Shown here in pieces: positions 1 to 7,072 of a DNA stretch of 7,793 nt. The position numbers and the translations under genes were made by a program. Under the pieces are notes generated by a model, which was given only the letters and a program-made list of their open reading frames with translations, was not told the DNA's origin and ran no database searches. This DNA comes from DASXTB01 sp036505615 (GTDB lineage Bacteria; Acidobacteriota; UBA6911; JACQSX01). The stretch covers positions 1 to 7,793 of the forward strand of contig DASXTB010000150.1 in the NCBI GenBank assembly GCA_036505615.1, given 5' to 3'. Position 1 is the first letter of the stretch; every line of letters starts with the position of its first letter.

Positions 1-969
1 TGTTGTGACAGCTATCAGAAGCGAGTCCAATGCCAGCCGCCTTCCTGGAGTCAGTCTCGCGACCAGAAGCAATACGAGTGCTGATGAGACGATAGTGATC
101 GCCTGTTGCCAGGAAGGGGAGAGGTGGCTGTGCCCAAGTCCAAAAATCAGGCCACGCAGGTTTGGCATGGAAGTGGGTACTATCGCATACCTGTATTGAT
201 CGACGGCAGAGTTCAGGGCGATGCTCATGGAGTGAAGCGAATGGATGTAAACCTGTATCTGTGAGAAACCCACAAGCCAGAGTGAGAGTAACCCGGCCGC
301 GATCGAGGAGAGTGCAAAGCCGGCGCAAAAGCGCCAGCGTCGCCAGGCGAGAAAGAGCAAAGCGATCGGGATGACGAGCTGAAACTTGAAAAGCCCGAGT
401 CCGACAAAGATCCCAGCCGTTAACTCTTTACCGCGATCAAGTGAAACCGCGACCGCAGCCAGGAGAGCCAGGAGCAGCACCGAATCCTGCCCCTGCATGA
501 GCGCGCCCGCCACCGGAATAAAGACCAAGAAAATGGCAATCGGCAGCGATCTCCATACTGCTGCCAGGTTATCCATCCACGGCAGGAGCAGCCGAAGCGA
601 TATCCCGAGGAACACTACGTTGATTCCCAGGAACGCTAGGTATGCGGCTCGAAAGTTCAGCAGTGACAACGGAATGAACAAGAGCTCCTCGTAGGCGAGA
701 TGATTGATTGGTAACGCGATTTGTTCAGGCGATACGAGTTTATCCTCGAAAGCTTTCTGCAGCTCGTAATTGTAAAGCTGATGACCGCAACCCAATCGGA
801 GCATGTAGCCGCCGGTGTAGAGCTGTCTGAAATCATTATGGCCATGAGTGATGACAGGAATGAAGAACAGCCACCCGGAAACCTGAAGACCAAGCAGGAT
901 GGCGGGAATCCCGAGGGCAAGACCCTTCACGTAATAGGGCGGCACAGAAATGGGTTCTTTGGTTTTCAT
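1..969 (-). CDS. GT87-family (DUF2029) membrane glycosyltransferase, C-terminus cut by window edge
   Basis: The 323 visible codons stay open to base 1, so the C-terminus is missing. Expected role: transfer of a sugar from a polyprenyl-phosphate donor to an acceptor outside the cytoplasmic membrane; substrate unknown. What is seen: helix 1 at about residues 15-38, then NDFRQLY with the candidate catalytic Asp at 46, the loop motif NHLAYEE (89-95), MQGQDS (158-163), GLFKFQ (192-197), PNLRGLIFGLG (269-279), and many hydrophobic segments. These match the other two GT87-type proteins of the window in order and spacing, for example 22 of 33 residues with the 966-2198 product around FKFQ. The usual second half of the pattern, the THD/IHD motif near residue 340, is off-window. 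The ATG at 969-967 overlaps the upstream stop as ATGA and has no clear Shine-Dalgarno, which suggests translational coupling. Oddity: HLAYE replaces the HPPFE of its paralogues. The family call is firm; the exact substrate is not predictable. Confidence 0.88.
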   Translation of the reverse strand, partial: MKTKEPISVPPYYVKGLALGIPAILLGLQVSGWLFFIPVITHGHNDFRQLYTGGYMLRLGCGHQLYNYELQKAFEDKLVSPEQIALPINHLAYEELLFIPLSLLNFRAAYLAFLGINVVFLGISLRLLLPWMDNLAAVWRSLPIAIFLVFIPVAGALMQGQDSVLLLALLAAVAVSLDRGKELTAGIFVGLGLFKFQLVIPIALLFLAWRRWRFCAGFALSSIAAGLLSLWLVGFSQIQVYIHSLHSMSIALNSAVDQYRYAIVPTSMPNLRGLIFGLGHSHLSPSWQQAITIVSSALVLLLVARLTPGRRLALDSLLIAVTT

Positions 970-2198
970 GCGTTTCGTTCAATCCCAGAAGATGCAAACG
1001 CAAAAGTAAAGACGAGCAGTGGAACCGAATACAGATAAAAGTGTAAGGGCGCATAAGAAAACAGAAGCGGCGCCGCAAACAATAGCGCGGCCAAGCGAAA
1101 GATTATTCGCCCAGCGTTTCCGTTACTCTCGGCTTCTAGAAACCGGCCCATCGCGACTGCCAGGGGCACCAATAAAATGCTCAAATCGTGTATCAGCAAG
1201 TGATAGCTGACCAGGCTGCTCGTGACAATGGCCAGGAGGAACTTGTCAAATGGCTTAAGATTTCTTCCGACCCAAGCCACCAGAAGCAACACCGCTGCTA
1301 ACACCGCCACAATCAAACCTCGCAGCCAACTCGCTGGCATTTTTCCGGAACCTAGGACAAAAATCAGACCTCGCAGCGTAGGTATCCAACCAATGGGCGC
1401 CCAGATGCCAGAGCTTACTTTATCGAGTACTCCCAGATAAACACGAGGCGAGCCGACCATCCAAAGCGAGATCCCAGCGAGCGATCCACCGACTAGCGTA
1501 ACCCCGGCGACAAACCGCCAGCCGCGCCAAAGAAGGAAGAGCATCACGATTGGGAGAATCAGCTGGAAACGAAAAACCCCTAAACCAACCAGTAAGCCCG
1601 CCGCGAATTCCCGATTCTGATTTATAAGGACGGTTGCTCCCGTCAGCAAGGTGAGCAGCAAGATTGAATCCTGTCCAATCAGCAGGACGGCAGCCACGGG
1701 CAAGAACGCAAGAAACATCACGGCAGGAAACAGCGGGTAGATACCCACCAGATTTGAAGTCCAGGGCCTAAGGCAGCGAAAGATGAACGCCAGGCAAGCC
1801 AAATTGAAAGCCAAAAACAGCAGGTAGGCATATGGATACCGCAGCAGCGAGAAGGGGACAAAGAATACTGACTCAAAAGGCGGGTGAGTGAAGGGTATGG
1901 TGACAAGGTGGTCTCGGATGCTGGGCTTGACCAGTGAGCGTTGTAGTTGGCTCTGGAAGTCGTAATCATAGAGTTGGTGAAGGTGCCCAGTGCGCAGCGT
2001 GTAACCGGATGCGTACAAAGCCCGGAAGTCACAGGCTCCTGCTATGAGAACAGAGCCCATAAATATCCAGCTCCATAGATGTACTCCCACCAGGTAGGCT
2101 GAGACTCCCAAGCCCAAAGCACGAACATAGTATGGAACGCGAATTGTGGCTTTTGCTTCGGCTCTGGCTAATTCTTGAGTCGTGTCGGGAAGTGTCAT
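966..2198 (-). CDS. GT87-family (DUF2029) membrane glycosyltransferase
   Basis: A complete 410-residue polytopic membrane protein, a usual length for GT87/DUF2029 enzymes, which use polyprenol-phosphate sugars as donors. Motifs seen: helix 1 at about 27-53, CDFRALY with the candidate catalytic Asp57, LYDYDF (76-81), FTHPPFE (103-109), IGQDS (174-178), GVFRFQ (207-212), PTLRGLIFVLG (273-283) and IHDLS (336-340), with about ten hydrophobic segments between. Asp57 is placed by position relative to family members such as mycobacterial PimE, where an Asp after helix 1 is catalytic. The start ATG at 2198-2196 follows a purine-rich stretch (AGAGAAGAAAA), an acceptable ribosome-binding region. It lies 55 bases after a PMT-like gene, and its stop overlaps the next GT87 gene by four bases (ATGA). 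It looks closest to that next gene: both begin with a short tail leading into a PYYV segment. Oddity: Arg in FRFQ where both paralogues have Lys. Substrate and linkage unknown. Confidence 0.9.
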   Translation of the reverse strand: MTLPDTTQELARAEAKATIRVPYYVRALGLGVSAYLVGVHLWSWIFMGSVLIAGACDFRALYASGYTLRTGHLHQLYDYDFQSQLQRSLVKPSIRDHLVTIPFTHPPFESVFFVPFSLLRYPYAYLLFLAFNLACLAFIFRCLRPWTSNLVGIYPLFPAVMFLAFLPVAAVLLIGQDSILLLTLLTGATVLINQNREFAAGLLVGLGVFRFQLILPIVMLFLLWRGWRFVAGVTLVGGSLAGISLWMVGSPRVYLGVLDKVSSGIWAPIGWIPTLRGLIFVLGSGKMPASWLRGLIVAVLAAVLLLVAWVGRNLKPFDKFLLAIVTSSLVSYHLLIHDLSILLVPLAVAMGRFLEAESNGNAGRIIFRLAALLFAAPLLFSYAPLHFYLYSVPLLVFTFAFASSGIERNA

Positions 2199-2230
2199 TT
2201 TTCTTCTCTGTCGTTGCTCAATCCAATCGT

Positions 2231-2248
2231 TAACGTCACCGAACGTTA
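2231..2248. repeat. Short inverted repeat between PMT-like and GT87 genes
   Basis: TAACGT, six spacer bases, then ACGTTA form a perfect six-base inverted repeat just after the stop codon at 2256-2254. In the transcript this gives a six-pair, AU-rich stem with a six-base loop. No U-run follows it, so it is a poor intrinsic terminator. It could be a weak RNA hairpin, a protein-binding palindrome, or chance. Confidence 0.3.
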
Positions 2249-2253
2249 GACTC

Positions 2254-3942
2254 TCAAGGGCAAATCAGATCTTTGCGAATCATAAACAGAAAAGGCAACT
2301 CGCTCGAGGAATGCAAAATCCTACAAACTCGATAATTTCGAACGATGTAATCAGCAACAGGATCATTCGCAATCTCGGTCAGGGGTGTTCCGGGCCAGGA
2401 ATGAGGAATTTTTTCTGGAAAAGACGATTCGAACAGGACGACGCGCACCCGTCGAAGTGCCAACTGAGAGAGCACTTCTCGGGACTGCTGGTTAGTGTTC
2501 ATGCCGGGCTGAAAATACTCGTAACGCGTGGGACTGTAAGTCGCGGTCAAATAGTAATAAAGCGGGAGGTAGGGATAGACCAGAATGGTTTCGCGAGGGG
2601 GGACGTGTGCCTGAACATACTCAATGACAGCATCCTTTGCGGGAAGGGCTACTAAACCGCGACGTGTTTCCAAAGTGTACGGAGTGGTTACAGCCCGCAG
2701 CAACAGAGGCACCGCGAATGCCATGAAGGCAATGACGACACAAGTATTCAAAAAAGGGCTCACTCTCTTAAAGGTTCGCCCTGGAATATCACTGCCATCA
2801 ATAATCCAGCCGAGTACCAGGAAAAAGAGCGGTTGCAAGTAGATGAAATGGATGATGTCTGGCCTGACGGCGACGACGGAGAGCAAAAGCCCCGATAATG
2901 CTCCGTTGATCAAAACGTAATAGGAACACTTCGCTTTTGACACTCTCTGGCTTCGCATCTGAACCATCCAGTAAATAGAAAGCCCTACCGCAATCAGCGG
3001 AAGGACGGGAACCAGAAAACAAGGGCTAATGACCACGAGCTTGATAAGCCTCAAGCCAGGCGAGCCGGTGCCAAACAACACGTGGCGCACGCCATCCGTC
3101 CAGTTCTGATATCCGTATGGGACGTGATTTGCCATTGAATAGTTTTGCAATGGCCAAACCCAATCAGCCAGCATGGGAGAGAGCGCATGTCTCGCACTGA
3201 AGTAGAGCAAAGTAAGCAAAACGGGCCACGCCAGTCCGACCGCAAGCCCACCCAGTTCGGCGCGATTCAGTGGAGGTTTTTGCTGGTCCATCAGGGTGAT
3301 TGCCAACAAGGCAATGCCTATGCCGAGGCAAAGCCCGAACCCCTTGGATTGTTCAAAAATAAAAGTAAGTGAGGCAAACGATCCCGCCGCGAACGCCCAC
3401 TTAAAATGAGGTGACTCCAGCAATCGCAATGTGCAGTAGAGCGCAAAACATGCCCAAAGCGTGCTATCCCAATTGTGCAGAACCAAAAAACGAAACGGCA
3501 AGGTGGTTACGGTGACTAGGCTCGCCACTAAAGCGGCGCTGGTTCGTGAACAGACTCGCCGTGCCAAAAGATAAGTCGTAACTGAGTAAGCGGCTCCGAA
3601 GAACACCAGCGCGGTTCGCGCCACAAGAATTGAGCTGCCGAAGAGCTTAAAAAGAAATGCGAGAAGATAATAGGACCCGGGAGTGAAGAACGAAAAAAAA
3701 TCTCGATACAGGACCTCGCCGCGCAAGATCCGCTGTGCCCCTTGCAAAATAATGCCCTCGTCCGGCTCCATGGTTGTGTAGCGACGGAACACCCACAGAT
3801 AACCCAAGCTCAGCACGAAAATGAGAATGACGATGGCTCTGTCGGCGGGCGCATCTTCTGGAAGACAGCCAGGTGAACTGGTACTGCTTTTCAGCCCAGA
3901 GCCGAGCAGGCCCGTCCCGCTCAGAGTGTCACCTTTGACCAC
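2254..3942 (-). CDS. PMT/ArnT-like GT-C glycosyltransferase (downstream copy of tandem pair)
   Basis: A 562-residue membrane protein resembling dolichyl/undecaprenyl-phosphate-sugar mannosyltransferases (GT39/GT83, PMT_2-like). It probably moves a sugar from a polyprenyl-phosphate carrier to an acceptor outside the membrane. What is seen: a variable N-terminal tail (1-35), helix 1 (about 36-53), an acidic DE motif at Asp61-Glu62 (PDEGIILQGAQ), YRDFFSFFTPGSYY (79-92), NWDS (157-160), further helices to about 415 including VRPDIIHFIYLQPLF (359-373), then a roughly 145-residue extracytoplasmic tail with YPYLPLYYYLTAT (456-468) and DPVADYIV (527-534). It is a clear paralogue of the gene just upstream: 43 of 53 residues match from DEG to TALV. 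The start is taken as GTG at 3942-3940. The best Shine-Dalgarno, AAGGAG at 3966-3961, overlaps the previous stop and sits 18 bases away, so a CTG start at 3951 (9 bases away) is possible. Acceptor and sugar cannot be told. Confidence 0.87.
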   Translation of the reverse strand: MVKGDTLSGTGLLGSGLKSSTSSPGCLPEDAPADRAIVILIFVLSLGYLWVFRRYTTMEPDEGIILQGAQRILRGEVLYRDFFSFFTPGSYYLLAFLFKLFGSSILVARTALVFFGAAYSVTTYLLARRVCSRTSAALVASLVTVTTLPFRFLVLHNWDSTLWACFALYCTLRLLESPHFKWAFAAGSFASLTFIFEQSKGFGLCLGIGIALLAITLMDQQKPPLNRAELGGLAVGLAWPVLLTLLYFSARHALSPMLADWVWPLQNYSMANHVPYGYQNWTDGVRHVLFGTGSPGLRLIKLVVISPCFLVPVLPLIAVGLSIYWMVQMRSQRVSKAKCSYYVLINGALSGLLLSVVAVRPDIIHFIYLQPLFFLVLGWIIDGSDIPGRTFKRVSPFLNTCVVIAFMAFAVPLLLRAVTTPYTLETRRGLVALPAKDAVIEYVQAHVPPRETILVYPYLPLYYYLTATYSPTRYEYFQPGMNTNQQSREVLSQLALRRVRVVLFESSFPEKIPHSWPGTPLTEIANDPVADYIVRNYRVCRILHSSSELPFLFMIRKDLICP

Positions 3943-3960
3943 AGTATTCAGAGCGAGTCT

Positions 3961-3966
3961 CTCCTT
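3961..3966 (-). promoter_or_regulatory. Shine-Dalgarno AAGGAG for the downstream tandem PMT-like gene
   Basis: On the minus strand TAAGGAG merges the stop codon of the upstream PMT-like gene (TAA, 3967-3965) with a near-consensus ribosome-binding site. It lies 18 bases before the GTG at 3942 but only 9 bases before an in-frame CTG at 3951-3949, so it bears on the choice of start. The overlap with the stop codon fits translational coupling of the two paralogues. Confidence 0.5.
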
Positions 3967-5659
3967 ATCTGATTGGTTCAGCCAACCTGGGGACTTCTGA
4001 GCAGGACAGATCCTTGCGCACCATAAACCAGTAAATTGAGGATCCCGAGTTTAGAATCTTGCATAGACGATAATGCGCCACGATGTAATCAGCTACAGGA
4101 TCACGGGAGGCAATGACGCCAAGCGGGGTGTTTGGCCATGAGACAGCAATGAAATCCCGAAAAGACGGCGTGAAAAGCACAATTGCCGTGCCGTCCTGCT
4201 CAAGTTGACGAACAACTTGAGTCGACTGTTCGATTGTATGCATTCCCGGCTGTAGATATTCGTAGCTCGTCGGATTCGAGGTTGCGGTCAGATAATAATA
4301 AAGAGGCTGATAGGGGTACACGAAAATCTTTCCCCCTGGGGAAGTATGTTCGTCAATGTAGGGAATTACGTCATCGGTCTCAGACGATCTCAGTGATCCG
4401 CGGCGGGTTTCCAATCTGTGTTGTGCAGCAACACTATTAAGGAGCAAAGCCAGGCCGAAGGCCGCGAACGATCCTACCAAATACCAAACCAGAATCGGTT
4501 TACCAGTGTGCAAAAGCTTGAGCGGGATATCGCGGCCGTCGAGAATCCATGCACCGGAAACTGCGAACAGAGGCGTCAGGTAAACGATGTGCGCCACATC
4601 CGGCCTGAGTGCCAGGGCTGGAAGCCACAGCCCAACTAAAGCTGCACCGACCACGACGTAGTATGCGGTTCGCATATCGTCAGTGCGGTTTCGTAATAAC
4701 TTAAGAATCTGCGCCATCAGAATGCCAAATGTCAGCAACGGCAGAACACAGATGAGCACCGTAGGGCTTAGCACAAAAAACGCAAATAAACGCCAGGTCC
4801 ACGATCCACTGTGTAGAGCATTCCATTGCACTGACGAGAGGTGAAGGAACCCGTAATTAACGCGGTTTACCTCAGAGTAGTGATAAAGCGGCCATAACCA
4901 ACCGGCCAGCATCGGTCCTATGGCATGCTGAGAGCCGAAGTACGCGAATGTCACCACAAAAGGCCATAAGAATCCTGTTGCCAGTATGAGAGACTGCTTT
5001 TTGATCGCAGATTCTGCGCGCATCGAGAGCGTCCATATGGCGAACCCCAGCGCCAAACCAAATAGCAATCCCGCGCCCTTGGAATGCTCGAATAGCACGG
5101 TGAGTGCAGCCAGGCTTCCGGTGACGAACGCCGCCGTCGGGCCATGGGTCTCCAGCAAACGGATTGCAGAGTAGATGGTCAGAAATGCCAGCAGAGAACT
5201 GTCCCAACTATGCTGGACATAAAAGGAATAGGGCAGACAAACTACGAGCGCCAGGCCGGTCGCAAGCAGGGAACTGGCACGCGAACAGACGCGTCGTGCC
5301 AGCAAATACGTCAGCGCCGAAAAGACGCCGCCATAGACAACCAGCGCTGTCCGCGGCACGAGAATCGAACTCCCGAAGATCTTGAACAGCAGTGCCGTCC
5401 AGTAATATGAGCCCGGAGTGTAGAACGAGAAGAAATCGCGATAAGGCACCTGCCCCCGCAGGATCCGCTGAGCTCCTTCGAGCACGATGCCTTCATCAGA
5501 ATGCAGCGTGCTGTAGTTGTAAAAAAACTTCAAGTACAGGCAGGAGCCCAGAAACAGCAGCAGCACGATACCTCGCTCCTGAGAGGATTCCTCAGGACGA
5601 AAGTACCGTTCTTCACCTCGCTCCGCTGCTGAAATTTCCAACGCCTCAGCCGTGTGCAT
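3965..5659 (-). CDS. PMT/ArnT-like GT-C glycosyltransferase (upstream copy of tandem pair)
   Basis: A 564-residue polytopic protein of the PMT_2/ArnT-like GT-C type, expected to use a polyprenyl-phosphate sugar and act outside the cytoplasmic membrane. Layout: charged cytoplasmic tail (1-29), helix 1 (30-47), acidic motif HSDEGIVLEGAQ with Asp55-Glu56 as likely catalytic/metal-site residues, YRDFFSFYTPGSYY (73-86), HSWDSS (150-155), FEHSKG (190-195), helices up to about 411 including LRPDVAHIVYL (351-361), and a C-terminal extracytoplasmic domain (412-564) with YPYQPLYYYLTAT (448-460) and DPVADYIV (520-527). It keeps an 11-residue extension after the MVRKDLSC block that the paralogue lacks. 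The ATG at 5659-5657 is supported by GGGGA six bases upstream (5670-5666). It follows a 108-base gap after a GT87 gene and precedes its paralogue by 22 bases. Annotators may call it glycosyltransferase family 39; that family is likely but the substrate is unknown. Confidence 0.89.
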   Translation of the reverse strand: MHTAEALEISAAERGEERYFRPEESSQERGIVLLLFLGSCLYLKFFYNYSTLHSDEGIVLEGAQRILRGQVPYRDFFSFYTPGSYYWTALLFKIFGSSILVPRTALVVYGGVFSALTYLLARRVCSRASSLLATGLALVVCLPYSFYVQHSWDSSLLAFLTIYSAIRLLETHGPTAAFVTGSLAALTVLFEHSKGAGLLFGLALGFAIWTLSMRAESAIKKQSLILATGFLWPFVVTFAYFGSQHAIGPMLAGWLWPLYHYSEVNRVNYGFLHLSSVQWNALHSGSWTWRLFAFFVLSPTVLICVLPLLTFGILMAQILKLLRNRTDDMRTAYYVVVGAALVGLWLPALALRPDVAHIVYLTPLFAVSGAWILDGRDIPLKLLHTGKPILVWYLVGSFAAFGLALLLNSVAAQHRLETRRGSLRSSETDDVIPYIDEHTSPGGKIFVYPYQPLYYYLTATSNPTSYEYLQPGMHTIEQSTQVVRQLEQDGTAIVLFTPSFRDFIAVSWPNTPLGVIASRDPVADYIVAHYRLCKILNSGSSIYWFMVRKDLSCSEVPRLAEPIR

Positions 5660-5767
5660 TCCCCATCCCCGAGGCCATACAGTAATGCCTCAAACGTAAG
5701 CCCGGAAGTATTCATTACCATTCTGCCCGAGGCAGATGCGCTATGCCGATATCCAGGCAAAAGAGCG
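5660..5767 (-). other. 108-base intergenic gap, the longest in the window
   Basis: This gap separates a GT87 gene from the first PMT-like gene. It holds a small perfect stem (TCTGCC, loop CGA, GGCAGA at 5722-5736 on the plus strand) and the GGGGA ribosome-binding site of the downstream gene (5666-5670). I saw no convincing -35/-10 pair, no stem followed by a T-run and no small gene with a good ribosome-binding site. It could still hold an unrecognised promoter or be a leftover of a lost gene. Confidence 0.4.
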
Positions 5768-7072
5768 TCAGCACTCATTGCGAGCGGTTGCTGCGCTGGT
5801 TAACCTTGAATTATCAGGGATTCCAGACAACTTGAGCGCGACAACCCACAACACTGCCAGCAAGGGGAACATCAGATACAACCCATGTCGCCCCACCAGA
5901 ATGAAATAAAGCGGCGGAAACCAAAATAGCGCCATGGTGATTCCAAGAAGCCAGCGCAAACCGGGATGACCGTCGCTCGGAAAATGAGCGGCGACGAGGA
6001 GCAAAGCCAGCATGAGAGGGCTGAAGTCATGCGTGAACATGTGCAGACCAGTCATCAGCGACATTGCGACTGCAGCGGCAAAAACAAGATCGAAAGAATT
6101 ATCCCCGGCGGTCCGCTCTGCATGCTCCCAGCGTGACGCCGTAAACAAGATCAGAAGAACTGAGATCGCCGCCACGACAATGCTGATGGCTCTGACGCCG
6201 ACTATCCGGCTCAAAAGTGCGTATACGAATCCATGCAGGGTAGGCATGTCAACAGCCGAACCGTACGAGACATTTCCAGGATTGCTTCCGATGCTCAACA
6301 GTAAGTGCACATAGCTCGTCATTCCTTGCCATCCCACGGCTACCAGAGAAAGTGCACCTAGCACCGTCGCACTCAGCGCAAAGCCGGCCAGGAATCGCCA
6401 CTTCTTGCGCAGCAGGAAAATCAGAGCAAAGGGCACTACGAATTGAAACTTGAATAAACCCAAGCCCAGGAATATCCCCGCCAGCAAGTCGCGGCTCCCT
6501 TTCAAACTGATGAAGGTGAGAATGTAAACCAGCAGCAGAACGATTGAACTCTGACCCTGATACAGTGCGACTCCGAGCGGCGCAAAAATGAACCAGAGGG
6601 CAAGGTAAGCAGGCCCATCCTTGGGCACTGCGGCATATCGGCGAAAAACATAAGGCAGCACCAGCCAGAGCATGGCATTTATTGAACCCCAAATCAGATA
6701 AGCACTTCTATATGACAGGCCCGCAAGCGGCGACAACAGTAAAGGCTCGAAGGGAGGGTGTTCGTAAATAAGAGGATTGGGATGCTGGTACAGCGCGGAT
6801 CTTAATTTTACCTGTTCTGTAAGGTCGTAAAGATTCGCGCCTTGTCCCTGATGGACTATGCGCGCGCCAAGATAAGTGACTGAGAAGTCGATTTTTTCAA
6901 GGTTGCGTCCGTTGGCGGTCCAAAACACAGCCGAGAACACCAGAACCGCGACCGCCAAGAAGACAAGCGTAGTCTCGTTGAGACCAAACTCGACTTTTGT
7001 GGCGATGCGTTCCGTGACTCGAGAGACAGCCGGAGGCGATTCGACGGCTTGAGCTTCATACCTCTGGTTCAT
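5768..7072 (-). CDS. GT87-family (DUF2029) membrane glycosyltransferase
   Basis: A 434-residue polytopic membrane enzyme of the GT87 type, predicted to take a sugar from a polyprenyl-phosphate carrier outside the membrane. From the chosen start the motifs are: cytoplasmic tail (1-33), helix 1 (about 35-54), IDFSVTY with the candidate catalytic Asp62, NLYDLTE (80-86), YEHPPFE (103-109), YQGQSS (171-176), GLFKFQ (205-210), PTLHGFVYALL (277-287) and THDFS (347-351), with about ten hydrophobic segments. It carries all motifs of the complete GT87 paralogue at 966-2198 in the same order. I chose the ATG at 7072-7070 because it overlaps the acyltransferase stop as ATGA, as at the other GT87 junction at 966-969. 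An in-frame GTG at 7087 would add five residues. The gene is probably translationally coupled to the acyltransferase, hinting that both act on the same glycan. A 108-base gap follows. Substrate unknown. Confidence 0.89.
   Translation of the reverse strand: MNQRYEAQAVESPPAVSRVTERIATKVEFGLNETTLVFLAVAVLVFSAVFWTANGRNLEKIDFSVTYLGARIVHQGQGANLYDLTEQVKLRSALYQHPNPLIYEHPPFEPLLLSPLAGLSYRSAYLIWGSINAMLWLVLPYVFRRYAAVPKDGPAYLALWFIFAPLGVALYQGQSSIVLLLVYILTFISLKGSRDLLAGIFLGLGLFKFQFVVPFALIFLLRKKWRFLAGFALSATVLGALSLVAVGWQGMTSYVHLLLSIGSNPGNVSYGSAVDMPTLHGFVYALLSRIVGVRAISIVVAAISVLLILFTASRWEHAERTAGDNSFDLVFAAAVAMSLMTGLHMFTHDFSPLMLALLLVAAHFPSDGHPGLRWLLGITMALFWFPPLYFILVGRHGLYLMFPLLAVLWVVALKLSGIPDNSRLTSAATARNEC

Larger units (their letters stand above)
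2254..5659 (-). repeat. Tandem duplicated pair of PMT-like glycosyltransferase genes
   Basis: The two adjacent genes (3965-5659 and 2254-3942) are colinear along their length and nearly equal in size (564 and 562 codons). Protein similarity is greatest in the DEG-to-TALV block (43 of 53 identical) and in the YPY...PGM block (23 of 29). Nucleotide identity is patchy, with short islands such as 4080-4103 against 2342-2365 (23 of 24 bases, coding DPVADYIV). The duplication is therefore old rather than recent. Confidence 0.85.

Noticed and set aside
2231..2248. Rho-independent terminator after the PMT-like pair
   Set aside because: The stem is short and AU-rich and no U-run follows in the direction of transcription.
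2182..2655. Plus-strand open frame of 157 codons
   Set aside because: It lies antisense to the conserved C-terminal domain of a PMT-like gene and the start of a GT87 gene, has no recognisable domain, and its composition follows the complementary coding strand.
5722..5736. Rho-independent terminator after the GT87 gene
   Set aside because: The stem has only six pairs and is followed in the transcript by AUGGUAAUG rather than a U-run.
5530..5778. Minus-strand open frame of 82 codons spanning the 108-base gap
   Set aside because: Most of it runs out of frame over the start of the PMT-like gene; its ATG lies at the end of the GT87 gene without a clear ribosome-binding site, and the product has no recognisable features.
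6249..6692. Minus-strand open frame of 147 codons within the GT87 gene
   Set aside because: It is in a different frame inside a gene whose frame carries all GT87 motifs; the alternative product is Cys/Ser-rich and unlike any family I know.
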